Source: VAZQ01 sp963702695
GTDB lineage: Bacteria > Pseudomonadota > Alphaproteobacteria > Rhizobiales > Xanthobacteraceae
Assembly (NCBI GenBank): GCA_963702695.1
Contig: CAVPDS010000032.1
Coordinates: forward strand, 386,590-450,589
Direction: 5' to 3'
Length of the DNA stretch: 64,000 nucleotides
The notes under the pieces are model-generated. The model saw nothing but the letters and a program-made list of their open reading frames with translations, was not told the DNA's origin and ran no database searches. A program made the translations under genes and the position numbers. Position 1 is the first letter of the stretch, and every line of letters starts with the position of its first letter. Shown in pieces: positions 35,937 to 44,133 of the stretch.

Positions 35937-37164
35937 TGTATTAGCCGGAACTCGATCTGACAGACGGCACCTGGTTGAGCGATCGGGTTTTGATGTCCGA
36001 TGTCGTCAGGCGGCGATCATTTTCTCCTTTGTCATTGGCAATGCATCAAGGAAGGTTTGCATCGGTGTCTTGCCAAAGCACCAACGTCCCTGATGAGGTC
36101 GTGCTTCGTTGTATTCACAGACCCATGCATCGAGATCGGCCTGCAGCTCGTCGATCGCATGATACACCTTCTTGCGGAACGCGACACGGTAGAACTCGTT
36201 CAGCACGGTCTTGTGGAAGCGCTCGCAGATGCCGTTGGTTTGCGGGCTCTTGGTCTTGGTGCGGGTGTGATCGATGTCCTCGACCGCGAGATAGAGTTCA
36301 TACTCGTGCCGTTCGGGATTGCCGCAGTATTCGCTGCCGCGGTCGGTCAATATCCGCGTGAGCTTCACGTCGTGGCTCTCGAACAATGGGATCACGCGGT
36401 CATTGACGAGGTCGGCCGCCGTGATCGGCGTCTTGCGATCGTAAAGCTTGGCGCAAACGACCTTGCTGTAGGTGTCGATGAAGGTCTGCTGGTAGATGCG
36501 CCCGACCCCCTTCATGTTGCCGACATAGAACGTATCCTGGGCGCCGCAATAGCCCGGGTGCTCGCTCTCGAATTCGCCGTGCGTCTCCTTCTCGGTCTTG
36601 GCTTTCTCCAGCGCGACGACCTGCGCCTCGGTCAGCACCAGGCCCTCCTGGGCGCTCTTGGCTTCCAGCGCTTTGAGCCGCTTGTTCATGGTCTCCAGAT
36701 CGTGGCGCAACCACACGCAGCGCACGCCAGCCGGTGATACCGTCAGCCCGCGCTTGCGCAATTCGTTGGCGATGCGGACCTGCCCGAAGGCCGGCTGCTC
36801 GACCGCCAACGCAACGATGGCGTCTTCGACATCCTGCGGTACGCGGTTCTTCAGCACCGGCTTCTTGCGGCTGATCTCGGTCAGCGCCAGTTCGCCGCCT
36901 TTGTCGTAGAGCTCCTTGAAGCGGTAGAAGCTATCGCGACTGTAGCCCATCATCTTGCAGGCCTGGCTCACGTTGCCCAGTTGTTTGGCCAGCTCCAGCA
37001 GTCCGACTTTGGCGCGGATGATCTTCTGTTCGGTGGTCATGGTGGTGGTCTCCAATCCGCCGAGGCGGGGCGCTTCGCCACCCCGACCGCTCCGCGCCCC
37101 GCCTCGGCTATCGTTGTGCCAGGGGGCCAGGACACCACTGCAAGATTAAGTCTTAGCTAACGCA
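35937..37164 (-). mobile_element. Complete IS481-like element, 1228 bp, copy 1
   Basis: Left end TGTATTAGC... (35937) and right end, read inward, TGCGTTAGC... (37164) form imperfect inverted repeats matching at about 22 of 38 positions, including TTAGC, ATCT and CCTGG. TTTAATT directly flanks both sides (35930-35936 and 37165-37171), a perfect 7-bp target duplication. It carries one transposase gene. A second, truncated copy is at 60163-61183. Confidence 0.93.
36006..37040 (-). CDS. IS481-family transposase
   Basis: The 344-residue enzyme has an N-terminal helix-turn-helix (LAKQLGNVSQACKMMGYSRD) and an rve integrase core. The DDE triad is visible in FIDTYSKV, LTDRGSEYCG and NGICERFHKT. ATG 37040 follows GGAG by eight bases; a TTG five codons upstream is possible. 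Intact, so this copy may be active. Confidence 0.93.
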   Translation of the reverse strand: MTTEQKIIRAKVGLLELAKQLGNVSQACKMMGYSRDSFYRFKELYDKGGELALTEISRKKPVLKNRVPQDVEDAIVALAVEQPAFGQVRIANELRKRGLTVSPAGVRCVWLRHDLETMNKRLKALEAKSAQEGLVLTEAQVVALEKAKTEKETHGEFESEHPGYCGAQDTFYVGNMKGVGRIYQQTFIDTYSKVVCAKLYDRKTPITAADLVNDRVIPLFESHDVKLTRILTDRGSEYCGNPERHEYELYLAVEDIDHTRTKTKSPQTNGICERFHKTVLNEFYRVAFRKKVYHAIDELQADLDAWVCEYNEARPHQGRWCFGKTPMQTFLDALPMTKEKMIAA

Positions 37165-38297
37165 TTTAATTGCCGCTCCTCTGGAGGATTTATTCCAGAG
37201 AAATCTGACGTTTGCCGCGAAAGCATCGTTCTTGTCGCTTGGCGACCAGCCCGCGCTATTCAGTGAGACCAATCAGCGCATCTATGCGCTGAATGAAACC
37301 GCGGCCTACATCTGGTGCCGACTTCAGGAGCGTACATCTCTTACTGAAATTGCCGACGATATTGCGCGATCGGGCATCGAGCGGCCGCTTGCAACTCGGT
37401 ATGTCGCTGAAGCGGTGCGTGCATGGCTCAGGCAGGGCCTGGTCACGCTCGACTACGATTTCGATCAGCAAGGACCTGATGTCGAGCACTCTTTCACCGC
37501 GACGATCGGTCCGCTGAAGCTTACGATCACCGGCGCCGACGAGCCACTCCTGCGCCTGCTCATCATATTGTTCGGCAATCAGGTCACGTCATCGTATCGG
37601 GCGGATGACACTCTCCATGTCCTGAAAATCGACGGACTGATTCACCTCGTTCATAACGGAGCGGGCGTCCTCTGTTTTCCAATTGAAGAGGCGGTGCCTT
37701 CGATTAAGGGTTACGTGACCGAACTGCTGCTGGCGAGGCGTTCGCCGGACGTGATGTTTCATGCTGCTTGTCTCGTGCGTGGCGGCCGAAGCATCCTAAT
37801 CAGTGGAGAGCCAGGAGCCGGCAAGACGACGCTGACGATACACCTGCTTAAGGCTGGGTTCGAATACCGCGGGGACGATATCACCTGCATCGCGCCGGAC
37901 GGGACGGTGATGGGCATTCCCTTTGCGCCCGCGATCAAGTCCGGCGCGTGGAAAATGATCGGCCGAATCCGTCCGGACTTGAGAACGGCTCCGGTCCATA
38001 AGCGACCCGATGGTAAGCGCGTGCGCTACCTGAACGTCGGGAAGCTCGCACAGGACCGCAAATATGCGGTAGACGCTATTTTCTTCATCCAAAGACGATC
38101 CAGCCAGCCCGCACAGCTCGAGCCGCTCGCGCAAGTTGACGCCCTGCGAAGACTTGTTGCGGGATCTTTTGTAAGAGACGGCAAGCTGACACAGCAAAGT
38201 TGCGACGCCATCAGGCGCACGTTGAACAACGCACGTCTGTTTGATCTCACGTACACGGATGTCGCTCAAGCCTGCGACGCAATCGCCGAGCTTTGTC

Positions 38298-39383
38298 GTG
38301 AATGATCAAACGGTAAAGGCGCTTATGGAGTTGTGCGCGTGCCTTCGGGGGACGCCTTTGCCGCGCACCGACTGGACGTCGGTCATAAGCTTGGCTAACC
38401 GAACACTGACGACCCCCGCCTTGAAAGATGCGTTCGAGTGTGGGTCTGAAAAAGCCCCTCCGGACGTGCAGAGCTACGTTGCCGAAGTGTCTTCGCGCAA
38501 CATCCTGCGCAACGAACGTCTTGCTACTCAGTTGGCGGACGCTGTAACGGCGTTGAACGGCAGAGGCATCACGCCGGTACTGATAAAGGGCGCCGCCTTT
38601 CTCGCTTCCAGACATTGTGCCAGGATGGCGGCGAACCGGATAACATCTGATCTGGACGTTCTGGTATCGGCTGACGAACGAGATGCAGCCTTGGAATGCC
38701 TGCGTTCGCTGGGTTACCGCACTTATTTTCAGAGTTCGGTCGACGCTCGCAAGTGGCATGCAGATCTTGCGCGGCCCGGCGATGTCGGCATGATCGATCT
38801 CCAGCTAGAACCGCCCGGACATGCTTATTTCTATAAAGCAGCCGGCGAGATCCGGAAGCACTCGACCCTTACCGACGTGGCCGGCGCCTCTACGTATCTG
38901 CCAAGCGCAATCTATCAGATCCTTTTGTTGGTCGTTCACGATCAATTTCAAGATTCCGATTATTGGGTCGGCGCCATCGATCTGCGGCATCTGTTGGATA
39001 TGCGAGAGTTGGTCGCTGCGTCCGAGCATTTTGATTGGAGGACGCTAACATCGTTCACGCGCGGCCAGCTCCTCAGAAATGCCCTGGAAACACAAATGGT
39101 GACTCTTTTTTCGTTGCTGGGCGTCGAGGTGCCCAAACAGATGCGCAGACGCGTGTTGCCTCAGTTGCAATATCGGCGGCGCCTTGTCCAGATGAGGCTA
39201 CCGTTTCTTCGTAATGTGTTGGCGGCGTTGATGCTGCTGGACTTTCGAAACTACCGGTCCGAGGTCGGGCGCGAGGAGCGTTTGGCAAGAAATCTGAACC
39301 CTCGCCCATGGGCGCTTCCGAAGCTGGAGACAATTCGGTTCTTGCTCGACCTGACCAGAGACCGACGTCTGGGAAAGGTATAG
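38298..39383 (+). CDS. Nucleotidyltransferase-fold protein of the RiPP/exopolysaccharide-associated type
   Basis: The 361-residue protein has the NTP_transf_5-like block: ITPVLIKGAAFLASR, TSDLDVLVSADERDAALECLRSLGY and later CxxQxLLLVVHDQFQD-like text. In the DxD of SDLDVLV the aspartates would bind metal. GTG 38298 overlaps the stop of the PqqD-HprK gene, implying translational coupling in the intact locus. Such genes accompany PqqD and HprK-like genes in HPr-rel-A-type clusters. Its reaction is not known. Confidence 0.72.
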   Translation: MNDQTVKALMELCACLRGTPLPRTDWTSVISLANRTLTTPALKDAFECGSEKAPPDVQSYVAEVSSRNILRNERLATQLADAVTALNGRGITPVLIKGAAFLASRHCARMAANRITSDLDVLVSADERDAALECLRSLGYRTYFQSSVDARKWHADLARPGDVGMIDLQLEPPGHAYFYKAAGEIRKHSTLTDVAGASTYLPSAIYQILLLVVHDQFQDSDYWVGAIDLRHLLDMRELVAASEHFDWRTLTSFTRGQLLRNALETQMVTLFSLLGVEVPKQMRRRVLPQLQYRRRLVQMRLPFLRNVLAALMLLDFRNYRSEVGREERLARNLNPRPWALPKLETIRFLLDLTRDRRLGKV

Positions 39384-39874
39384 CCGGCCGATTGAGAATG
39401 AAACCATCTAGGCATTGCCGCAATGAAGAGGCCGTAATTTGTCGACGGCACTATCCGCCGACTGAACAGTTCTACAACGGAAAACAGTTGGGGCAGTCCG
39501 CATTCGCACCCACGTAAAAAGCGGAATGCCTCATCCTGTCCGCTTTCCTCCCCGCGATACGAGTTGCTGTATTTGCGAAAGAACTCCTTCATGGTCAAGC
39601 TCGAACGAAGATCCGAAAGGAAATATGTTATATTAGTTGCGTGGCACTGCGCATTCCAAATTCACCCGCTCCGGCAGGGAAGCGGCGAAGAAGGTCGGTG
39701 AATGCGCTCGTGAGGCTGCCCGCCCCCGCACTGGCAGCGTGTCGGCGGAAGCGGCCGTGGCGAGCGCCACAACGGAGCTGAGACAGACAATGGATCGCAT
39801 CCGGCCCCTCCCTACACATTGCTCGATTAGACCGTGCATCACGTTCGGTACTGCGCTCAGCGAGCAGCGCTGTC
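39384..39874. other. Gene-free stretch
   Basis: Short frames on both strands lack domains and ribosome sites. An AT-rich patch at 39620-39642 (AAATATGTTATATTAG) could hold a promoter, but no gene follows it. Nothing further is seen. Confidence 0.35.
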
Positions 39875-40081
39875 CTACTTGCCGATCATCACGTCCGACG
39901 CTTTGATGATCGCCCATGCATCGTCGCCCTTTTGCAATCCGAGGTCGGCAACAGCTTCGTTTGTGATGGAAGACGTGACGATGACGCCCTGACCAATGTC
40001 GATGCGAACATGAGAAGTGGTTGTCCCCTTGGTCACCTCGACGATCTTACCCTTCAGTTGATTTCGTGCGCTAAGTTTCAT
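39875..40081 (-). CDS. mop: Molbindin (Mop), single TOBE-domain molybdate-binding protein
   Basis: The 68-residue protein is one Mop/TOBE domain: KLSARNQLKGKIVEVTKGTT, SHVRIDIG, VTSSITNEAVADLGLQKGD and AIIKASDVMIG. Molbindins form hexamers that store molybdate in the cytoplasm. GGAG lies eight bases before ATG 40081; the longer frame to 40129 is not needed. It follows a methyltransferase remnant by 20 bases and probably shares its promoter, which faces modA. Confidence 0.92.
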   Translation of the reverse strand: MKLSARNQLKGKIVEVTKGTTTSHVRIDIGQGVIVTSSITNEAVADLGLQKGDDAWAIIKASDVMIGK

Positions 40082-40101
40082 GGCATGTCTCCATTTGCTG
40101 A

Positions 40102-40404
40102 TTAAACAACCGTACCGCGGACGGCCCACGCCGTTGCGGTCAACGACCGTTCGCCATCAGGCGAACCTGAACAAAATGCACGCCTGACGGCATCCTCAAT
40201 GCGCCACAGCATGTCATTCGTCAGCTTTGCAACATACGTGCCGACCGGTCCCCTTCCGGTTCCGGTTCCAACATCAAGGAGTGACGCTGCCAGCGGGCAC
40301 TGAGCGAAGTCGAGAAATTGTGGAGCAAGTAGCCTCGTCCAACGCCCCAGGAACCCCGCGTAGGCCGGCCCGTCACTTGCATGATAGGTGGACGTGGCCA
40401 GCAT
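40102..40404 (-). pseudogene. SAM-dependent methyltransferase remnant with internal deletion
   Basis: A 100-codon frame begins like class I methyltransferases (YAGFLGRWTRLLAPQFLDFA, motif I LLDVGTGTG). It then jumps within a few residues to the family's C-terminus (MLWRIEDAVRRAFCSG, SLTATAWAVRGTV). About 150 central residues are missing, so it cannot be active. The deletion kept the frame. It lies between the divergent modA promoter and mop, and its transcript would carry mop. Confidence 0.65.
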
Positions 40405-40425
40405 GGCCCAGAGCCCTTTACAGTA

Positions 40426-40449
40426 CGCCGTATCTGGCCGAATATAGCG
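40426..40449. promoter_or_regulatory. Putative ModE-type molybdate box in the modA / mop divergent promoter
   Basis: CGCCGTAT (40426-40433), an 8-base spacer, then ATATAGCG (40442-40449). The right half is identical to that of the perfect palindrome at 43511, with the same spacing, and both resemble the CGnTATAT half-sites bound by ModE. It lies 30-53 bases before the modA start and 22-45 before the opposite frame leading to mop. Confidence 0.55.
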
Positions 40450-40478
40450 CAAGCAGAACCCCGAAGAAAGGCTCGAAC

Positions 40479-41276
40479 ATGACCCGCGCTCTCCTTGCAT
40501 CACTGCGCTTGTCCCTCGCGCGAGCCACCTTGGCCACCTTGCTCGTGTTCGGGTTGGGCTCGGCCGCTCACGCTCAGTCACGGGATGTTCTGGTGTTTGG
40601 CGCCGCAAGTCTCAAAAACGCGCTCGATGATGCCAATGCCCAATATGAGCGCGAACGGAGCCGCAAAATCGTCGTGTCATATGCGGCAAGTTCAACTCTC
40701 GCCAGACAGATTGAGAACGGCGCTCCGGCAGATGTATTCATTTCTGCCGACCTTGACTGGATGGACTTTTTGGCGGAGCGCAAGCTCATCAAGCCTGACA
40801 CTCGCGCGAACTTTCTTGGCAACAAGCTCGTCCTGATCGCGTCAAAGGACAGCACTGTGTCGCTGACGATTGGCCAGAATTTCCCGCTGGCTCAGGCGCT
40901 CGGCAACGGTCGTTTGGCAATGGCCGATCCGGGGTCGGTTCCTGCCGGCAAGTATGGCAAGGCCGCACTCGAAGCACTCGGCGTGTGGGCATCGGTCGCA
41001 AACAAGATCGCGCCTGCGCAGGACGTGCGCGCGACGTTGGCCCTTGTCTCTCGCGGTGAAGCGCCGCTCGGCATCGTGTACCAGACGGACGCGGCGGCGG
41101 ATGAGGCGGTCAAGATCGTCGGCGCATTCCCGGAAGGAACGCATCCGCCGATTATCTATCCGCTCGCAGTCGTGGCAACATCAACGAGCCCGGAGGTGGC
41201 GCCGTACATCCAGTTTTTGAGATCGCCGGCTGCTGCGCCGGCATTCGAGAAGCAGGGTTTCGTGGTTCTTCACTAA
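40479..41276 (+). CDS. modA: Molybdate-binding periplasmic protein
   Basis: The 265-residue protein has a signal peptide (about 1-30, ending AAHAQ) and ModA blocks: VFGAASLKNALDDANAQYE, YAASSTLARQIENGAPADVF and MADPGSVPAGKYGKAAL. It captures molybdate/tungstate for an ABC importer, but no modB or modC follows here. AAAGG precedes ATG 40479 by seven bases. Transcribed away from mop, with a shared ModE-like site. Confidence 0.93.
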   Translation: MTRALLASLRLSLARATLATLLVFGLGSAAHAQSRDVLVFGAASLKNALDDANAQYERERSRKIVVSYAASSTLARQIENGAPADVFISADLDWMDFLAERKLIKPDTRANFLGNKLVLIASKDSTVSLTIGQNFPLAQALGNGRLAMADPGSVPAGKYGKAALEALGVWASVANKIAPAQDVRATLALVSRGEAPLGIVYQTDAAADEAVKIVGAFPEGTHPPIIYPLAVVATSTSPEVAPYIQFLRSPAAAPAFEKQGFVVLH

Positions 41277-41283
41277 GCCCGTC

Positions 41284-41691
41284 ATGGAACAGCCTGAACA
41301 GCCCGAACATATTGATTTCCCCGTCGTCGCCTATGGCGAAGCTGGCGTCACCGGCGATGGTCAAGCCGTGCTCGTTCAGCTTTTCACCGTCGGCGGAACG
41401 GCCCTTCATTTCAGCGTAAAGCGGAGCGACCTGGAACAATTCGTTACTCTGTTCCTACGCATGGCCGCCAACTTTGGTCCGGATGCCGCTGTTGACGAGC
41501 GCGTACAGTATCAACCGATCCCCGTTTCCGGCATGAGTGCAGGCGAGCTAGCCGACGGTTCAGGCTGTGTCGGTGTTACGGTCGGCGGCACTGAGCTAAT
41601 GTTTCAACTACCGTTGGCGCGGCTCGCGGAAATTGGTCAGACCCTTCTCACGGTCGGTGGTGCGCCAACAGACCCGCGCCGCATGAGCTGA
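41284..41691 (+). CDS. Hypothetical protein co-transcribed with modA
   Basis: The 135-residue acidic protein begins MEQPEQPEHIDFPVVAYGEA and has two similar beta-rich parts (VQLFTVGGTALHFSVKRSDLE and VTVGGTELMFQLPLARLAE), suggesting an internal duplication. It starts seven bases after modA, so it is part of the same transcript. No family is recognised; a molybdenum-related role is inference from position. Confidence 0.7.
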   Translation: MEQPEQPEHIDFPVVAYGEAGVTGDGQAVLVQLFTVGGTALHFSVKRSDLEQFVTLFLRMAANFGPDAAVDERVQYQPIPVSGMSAGELADGSGCVGVTVGGTELMFQLPLARLAEIGQTLLTVGGAPTDPRRMS

Positions 41692-41704
41692 CAGTCCCGG
41701 AATA

Positions 41705-42109
41705 TTAGCGCCGTGTGGACCCGACCCGATTGGAAGTCTTGCGTGGCTTGCCGGGTGTGCGTGTAGACGAGCGTAGCGAAGACATGAGATCGCGTAGTTG
41801 CGGCTTGGCTGCCGCCGTCGCCCGCGTCTCGATCAGCCTATATTTCTCGATCACGCTTTCACCAAACGCGGTCAGTGCGGCCCCGCCACCTTGCGAGCCG
41901 CCCGGCTGCGCGGTCACCACGGGCTCGCGAAAGCAGCGGTTCATGTCATCGACAAGCAGCCAAGCCCGGCGATACGACATGTCCAGCAGACGCCCCGCTT
42001 GTGAGATTGAGCCACTTTCTTTGATCGCTTCAAGGAGCCGGATTTTGCCAGGTCCCAGCACCCGATCTGAGCCAAAATCGACGCGCACCGTAAGCCGCAT
42101 ATCGGCCAT
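41705..42109 (-). CDS. modE: ModE-type regulator, DNA-binding domain only
   Basis: The 134-residue protein matches the ModE N-terminal LysR-like helix-turn-helix: LGPGKIRLLEAIKESGSISQ, AGRLLDMSYRRAWLLVDDMN and GGSQGGGAALTAFGE. The C-terminal two TOBE (molybdate-sensing) domains of classical ModE are absent, and the tail is short and basic. It may sense molybdate through the separate Mop protein or regulate without it. Convergent with the modA transcript. Confidence 0.88.
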   Translation of the reverse strand: MADMRLTVRVDFGSDRVLGPGKIRLLEAIKESGSISQAGRLLDMSYRRAWLLVDDMNRCFREPVVTAQPGGSQGGGAALTAFGESVIEKYRLIETRATAAAKPQLRDLMSSLRSSTRTPGKPRKTSNRVGSTRR

Positions 42110-42185
42110 AGGCGACCCTCACACATAGTTGTGGCTGGTAGCCTATCACTGCCCAGTTGATTTTGCCGAATAGGCTGTGAACAAT

Positions 42186-43385
42186 TTACCCCCTCGCAGC
42201 GGACGCCGTGGCCGTGGCATTTGCTTGCGCAGCGGCAAGTGCCGACAGCAGACAAGTCAAGCTTGAATTGCGTAGCGGCAAATAGCGCTTTCCCAACTGG
42301 CGACAGGCGCGTTTGAGGATACCCGCCGCCTGGTGGCTAACGCAGTCCACCGGAAACATCGCCAGGTCGGCTCGACTGACCAAACCTTGGAGCAGTGCCG
42401 CCTTGTGTTCAAGGCCGCCGTCATGGTGGAGAAAGCAACCGTTGGTCCTCTCCACCAAGTTCTTCATGTGCGCCGTTTGATTAGCGCGGCCTCCGACGTA
42501 GAGGATGCATTGGCCCCTCAGGTCGAGGCTGTCATTCGTTCTGTGATCTTCGCTCGGAAACAGAATTGCAAGTTGGTGCTCGATTGAGGCGAGTTCGTCA
42601 GCCAGCGCGTTGCGGTCCCGTTCGGCAAAATCACGGGCACGCTCCGCTTCATCGTGGGCGGCTGAAACCTTTTCTAGTCGTAGCTGCAGCCGCTCGCGTC
42701 GGTGCACTTCGTCCGCCAACCTTTTCTCCCGATCCGCAAGTGCCGCGGTGAGAATTTTTATATCGCTCTCAGTTTCGAAAGCGGATACCTGCTCCCCTGC
42801 CTTGCGCGCGAGCGCGTCGTTGAGGCTGCGGATCGTCTGATCGCGAGAAGTAAACCCCTCTCGCAGTTGCCGCTGTTGCCGCTCGATCGTCGCGGCAAGC
42901 TCCTCTCTTTCCTCCTCCAATTCGCGTAACCTGCGAATGTCAGCCCGGTTAGCGGCCCCTACCAAGTGCGAGAGCATATGCACCTCTCCGAACACGCGCT
43001 TTACAACGGTTTCGGTGGTGGCTGGATGCGTGAGCGCCGCCCAATAGGCGCCGGGAATGTCGCCGCTCTTTACGGCTTCTTGCCACAACGCAAGAACGCC
43101 ATCCGGGTTCTTAACTTTCGCAAACCGAGCGATGGCGAGCTTGTGTCGTCGATCCAAAGCTTTCTGCAGATGCTTTGAACCTGCTTGGGGTCTGCTTGCA
43201 AGTACGACGCCCAGTTGATGCACAGCGTGCTCATCGGCCGATCCAGCGTCCTGGACATCGAGACGAACGAGAAGCCGTCGGAGTTCGGCTGTGGTGAGGC
43301 ATGTGCCGATGATCGAGCAGTGTAGACTGTGATGAAGGCCCCAAATGCGACTTCGTTGCTTTGATCCAGTTGCGGGCTCGCTCAC
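42186..43385 (-). CDS. DUF2325 domain protein with coiled coil, predicted Mo-regulon member
   Basis: The roughly 399-residue product has a conserved N-domain (LHCSIIGTCLTTAELRRLL) and a long coiled coil (about 130-300). A C-terminal DUF2325 follows: CILYVGGRANQTAHMKNLVE, HHDGG, then DCVSHQAAG. GTG 43385 is used because conserved sequence begins ten residues later and it leaves a ModE-like palindrome at a promoter-like distance. The frame stays open upstream to 43616, with ATG alternatives at 43505 and 43544. Function unknown. Confidence 0.75.
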   Translation of the reverse strand: MSEPATGSKQRSRIWGLHHSLHCSIIGTCLTTAELRRLLVRLDVQDAGSADEHAVHQLGVVLASRPQAGSKHLQKALDRRHKLAIARFAKVKNPDGVLALWQEAVKSGDIPGAYWAALTHPATTETVVKRVFGEVHMLSHLVGAANRADIRRLRELEEEREELAATIERQQRQLREGFTSRDQTIRSLNDALARKAGEQVSAFETESDIKILTAALADREKRLADEVHRRERLQLRLEKVSAAHDEAERARDFAERDRNALADELASIEHQLAILFPSEDHRTNDSLDLRGQCILYVGGRANQTAHMKNLVERTNGCFLHHDGGLEHKAALLQGLVSRADLAMFPVDCVSHQAAGILKRACRQLGKRYLPLRNSSLTCLLSALAAAQANATATASAARG

Positions 43386-43510
43386 ACTGGAGAGTCCGAC
43401 GGTCGAGAGCACTCCGCTGGACACAAAGGTAGCGGCCTGTATGCGAGCCGGCGGTCCCGACTTCGATCCTAACAGTCTGGCGATTTCATCCGCGCTGTGC
43501 GACATCGGCT

Positions 43511-43534
43511 CGCTATATCCATACGAATATAGCG
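43511..43534. promoter_or_regulatory. ModE-type palindrome upstream of the DUF2325 gene
   Basis: CGCTATAT (43511-43518) and its exact complement ATATAGCG (43527-43534) flank an eight-base spacer. It matches the CGnTATAT/ATATAnCG half-sites of ModE boxes and shares architecture with the site at 40426. It lies 126-149 bases before the GTG start used for the DUF2325 gene. Confidence 0.65.
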
Positions 43535-43607
43535 AGCTTGGCATAAGTGGCCGGAAATGAAAAGGGGTCCGGCGACCCAATTCCGGGGCGGAAACAGGAA
43601 AAGCATC

Positions 43608-44099
43608 ATGGCGCATGTTGAAAAGCGTGGCGTGCTACTCACACCAAAATTCCGAGTGGCGTTTCCCCAAGTCGCCAAATTGAAGGTGTTCGCGCCCGGT
43701 CAGAAGGGTCGCTACAGTTGCGTCGCTCTGTTCACGCCGAGCGAGTTCACCGACAAGGACCAGCAGAAATGGGCGGCCCTGATTGCCGCCTGCAACAAGG
43801 TGTCCATCGACATCTTCAAAAAGCCGATGAAGGAACTGGACCTCAGCGTCTACAAGGTGCCCTTCCACGAGGGAGAGGGACAGCAACAGTATGCCGGCTT
43901 CGGCGCGGGCGTCATCTTTTTCACCATGTCGGCCTACACGCGCCGGCCGGGCATCGGCTGGAAGTCGCGCTCCTACTGCCGCACCAAGGAAGCGCTGATC
44001 CTCTGTTGCGGCGGCAGCACGCCCGAACTCGAAGCGCTGCCCGACCGTATCGGCGACGGCGTCGCGCCGACCATTGACATGCAGAAGGCGGCGGAGTGA
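43608..44099 (+). CDS. Phage-type DUF2815/ssDNA-binding-like protein, probably chimeric
   Basis: Residues 1-110 (GVLLTPKFRVAFPQVAKLKVF, YSCVALFTPSEFTDKDQQKW, GFGAGVIFFTMSAYTRRPGI) resemble phage single-strand-binding proteins of the DUF2815 type. From about residue 110 the sequence changes character (WKSRSYCRTKEALILCCGG) and does not resemble that family's C-terminus, suggesting a junction. AGGAA precedes ATG 43608 by seven bases. Likely a prophage remnant. Confidence 0.5.
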   Translation: MAHVEKRGVLLTPKFRVAFPQVAKLKVFAPGQKGRYSCVALFTPSEFTDKDQQKWAALIAACNKVSIDIFKKPMKELDLSVYKVPFHEGEGQQQYAGFGAGVIFFTMSAYTRRPGIGWKSRSYCRTKEALILCCGGSTPELEALPDRIGDGVAPTIDMQKAAE

Positions 44100-44133
44100 C
44101 CCGGCGCAGGCGAAACTTCAACCGCAATCAACT

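Larger units (their letters stand above)
35862..38305 (+). pseudogene. PqqD-HprK fusion gene interrupted by an IS481-like element
   Basis: The coding pieces are 35862-35936 and 37172-38305, separated by the IS and one target duplication. Joined, they read MGAASRNETDLI then AAPLEDLF (ATG at 35901; an upstream ATG at 35862 is also in frame). The joined frame stays open through a PqqD-like domain (about 1-95: SLGDQPALFSETNQRIYALN). A C-terminal HPr-kinase-like domain follows with Walker A GEPGAGKTT. PqqD domains deliver peptides to modifying enzymes; HprK-like partners appear in the HPr-rel-A and lasso-peptide systems. Downstream TTG 37232 could restart a shortened product lacking the first PqqD strands. 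Confidence 0.85.
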
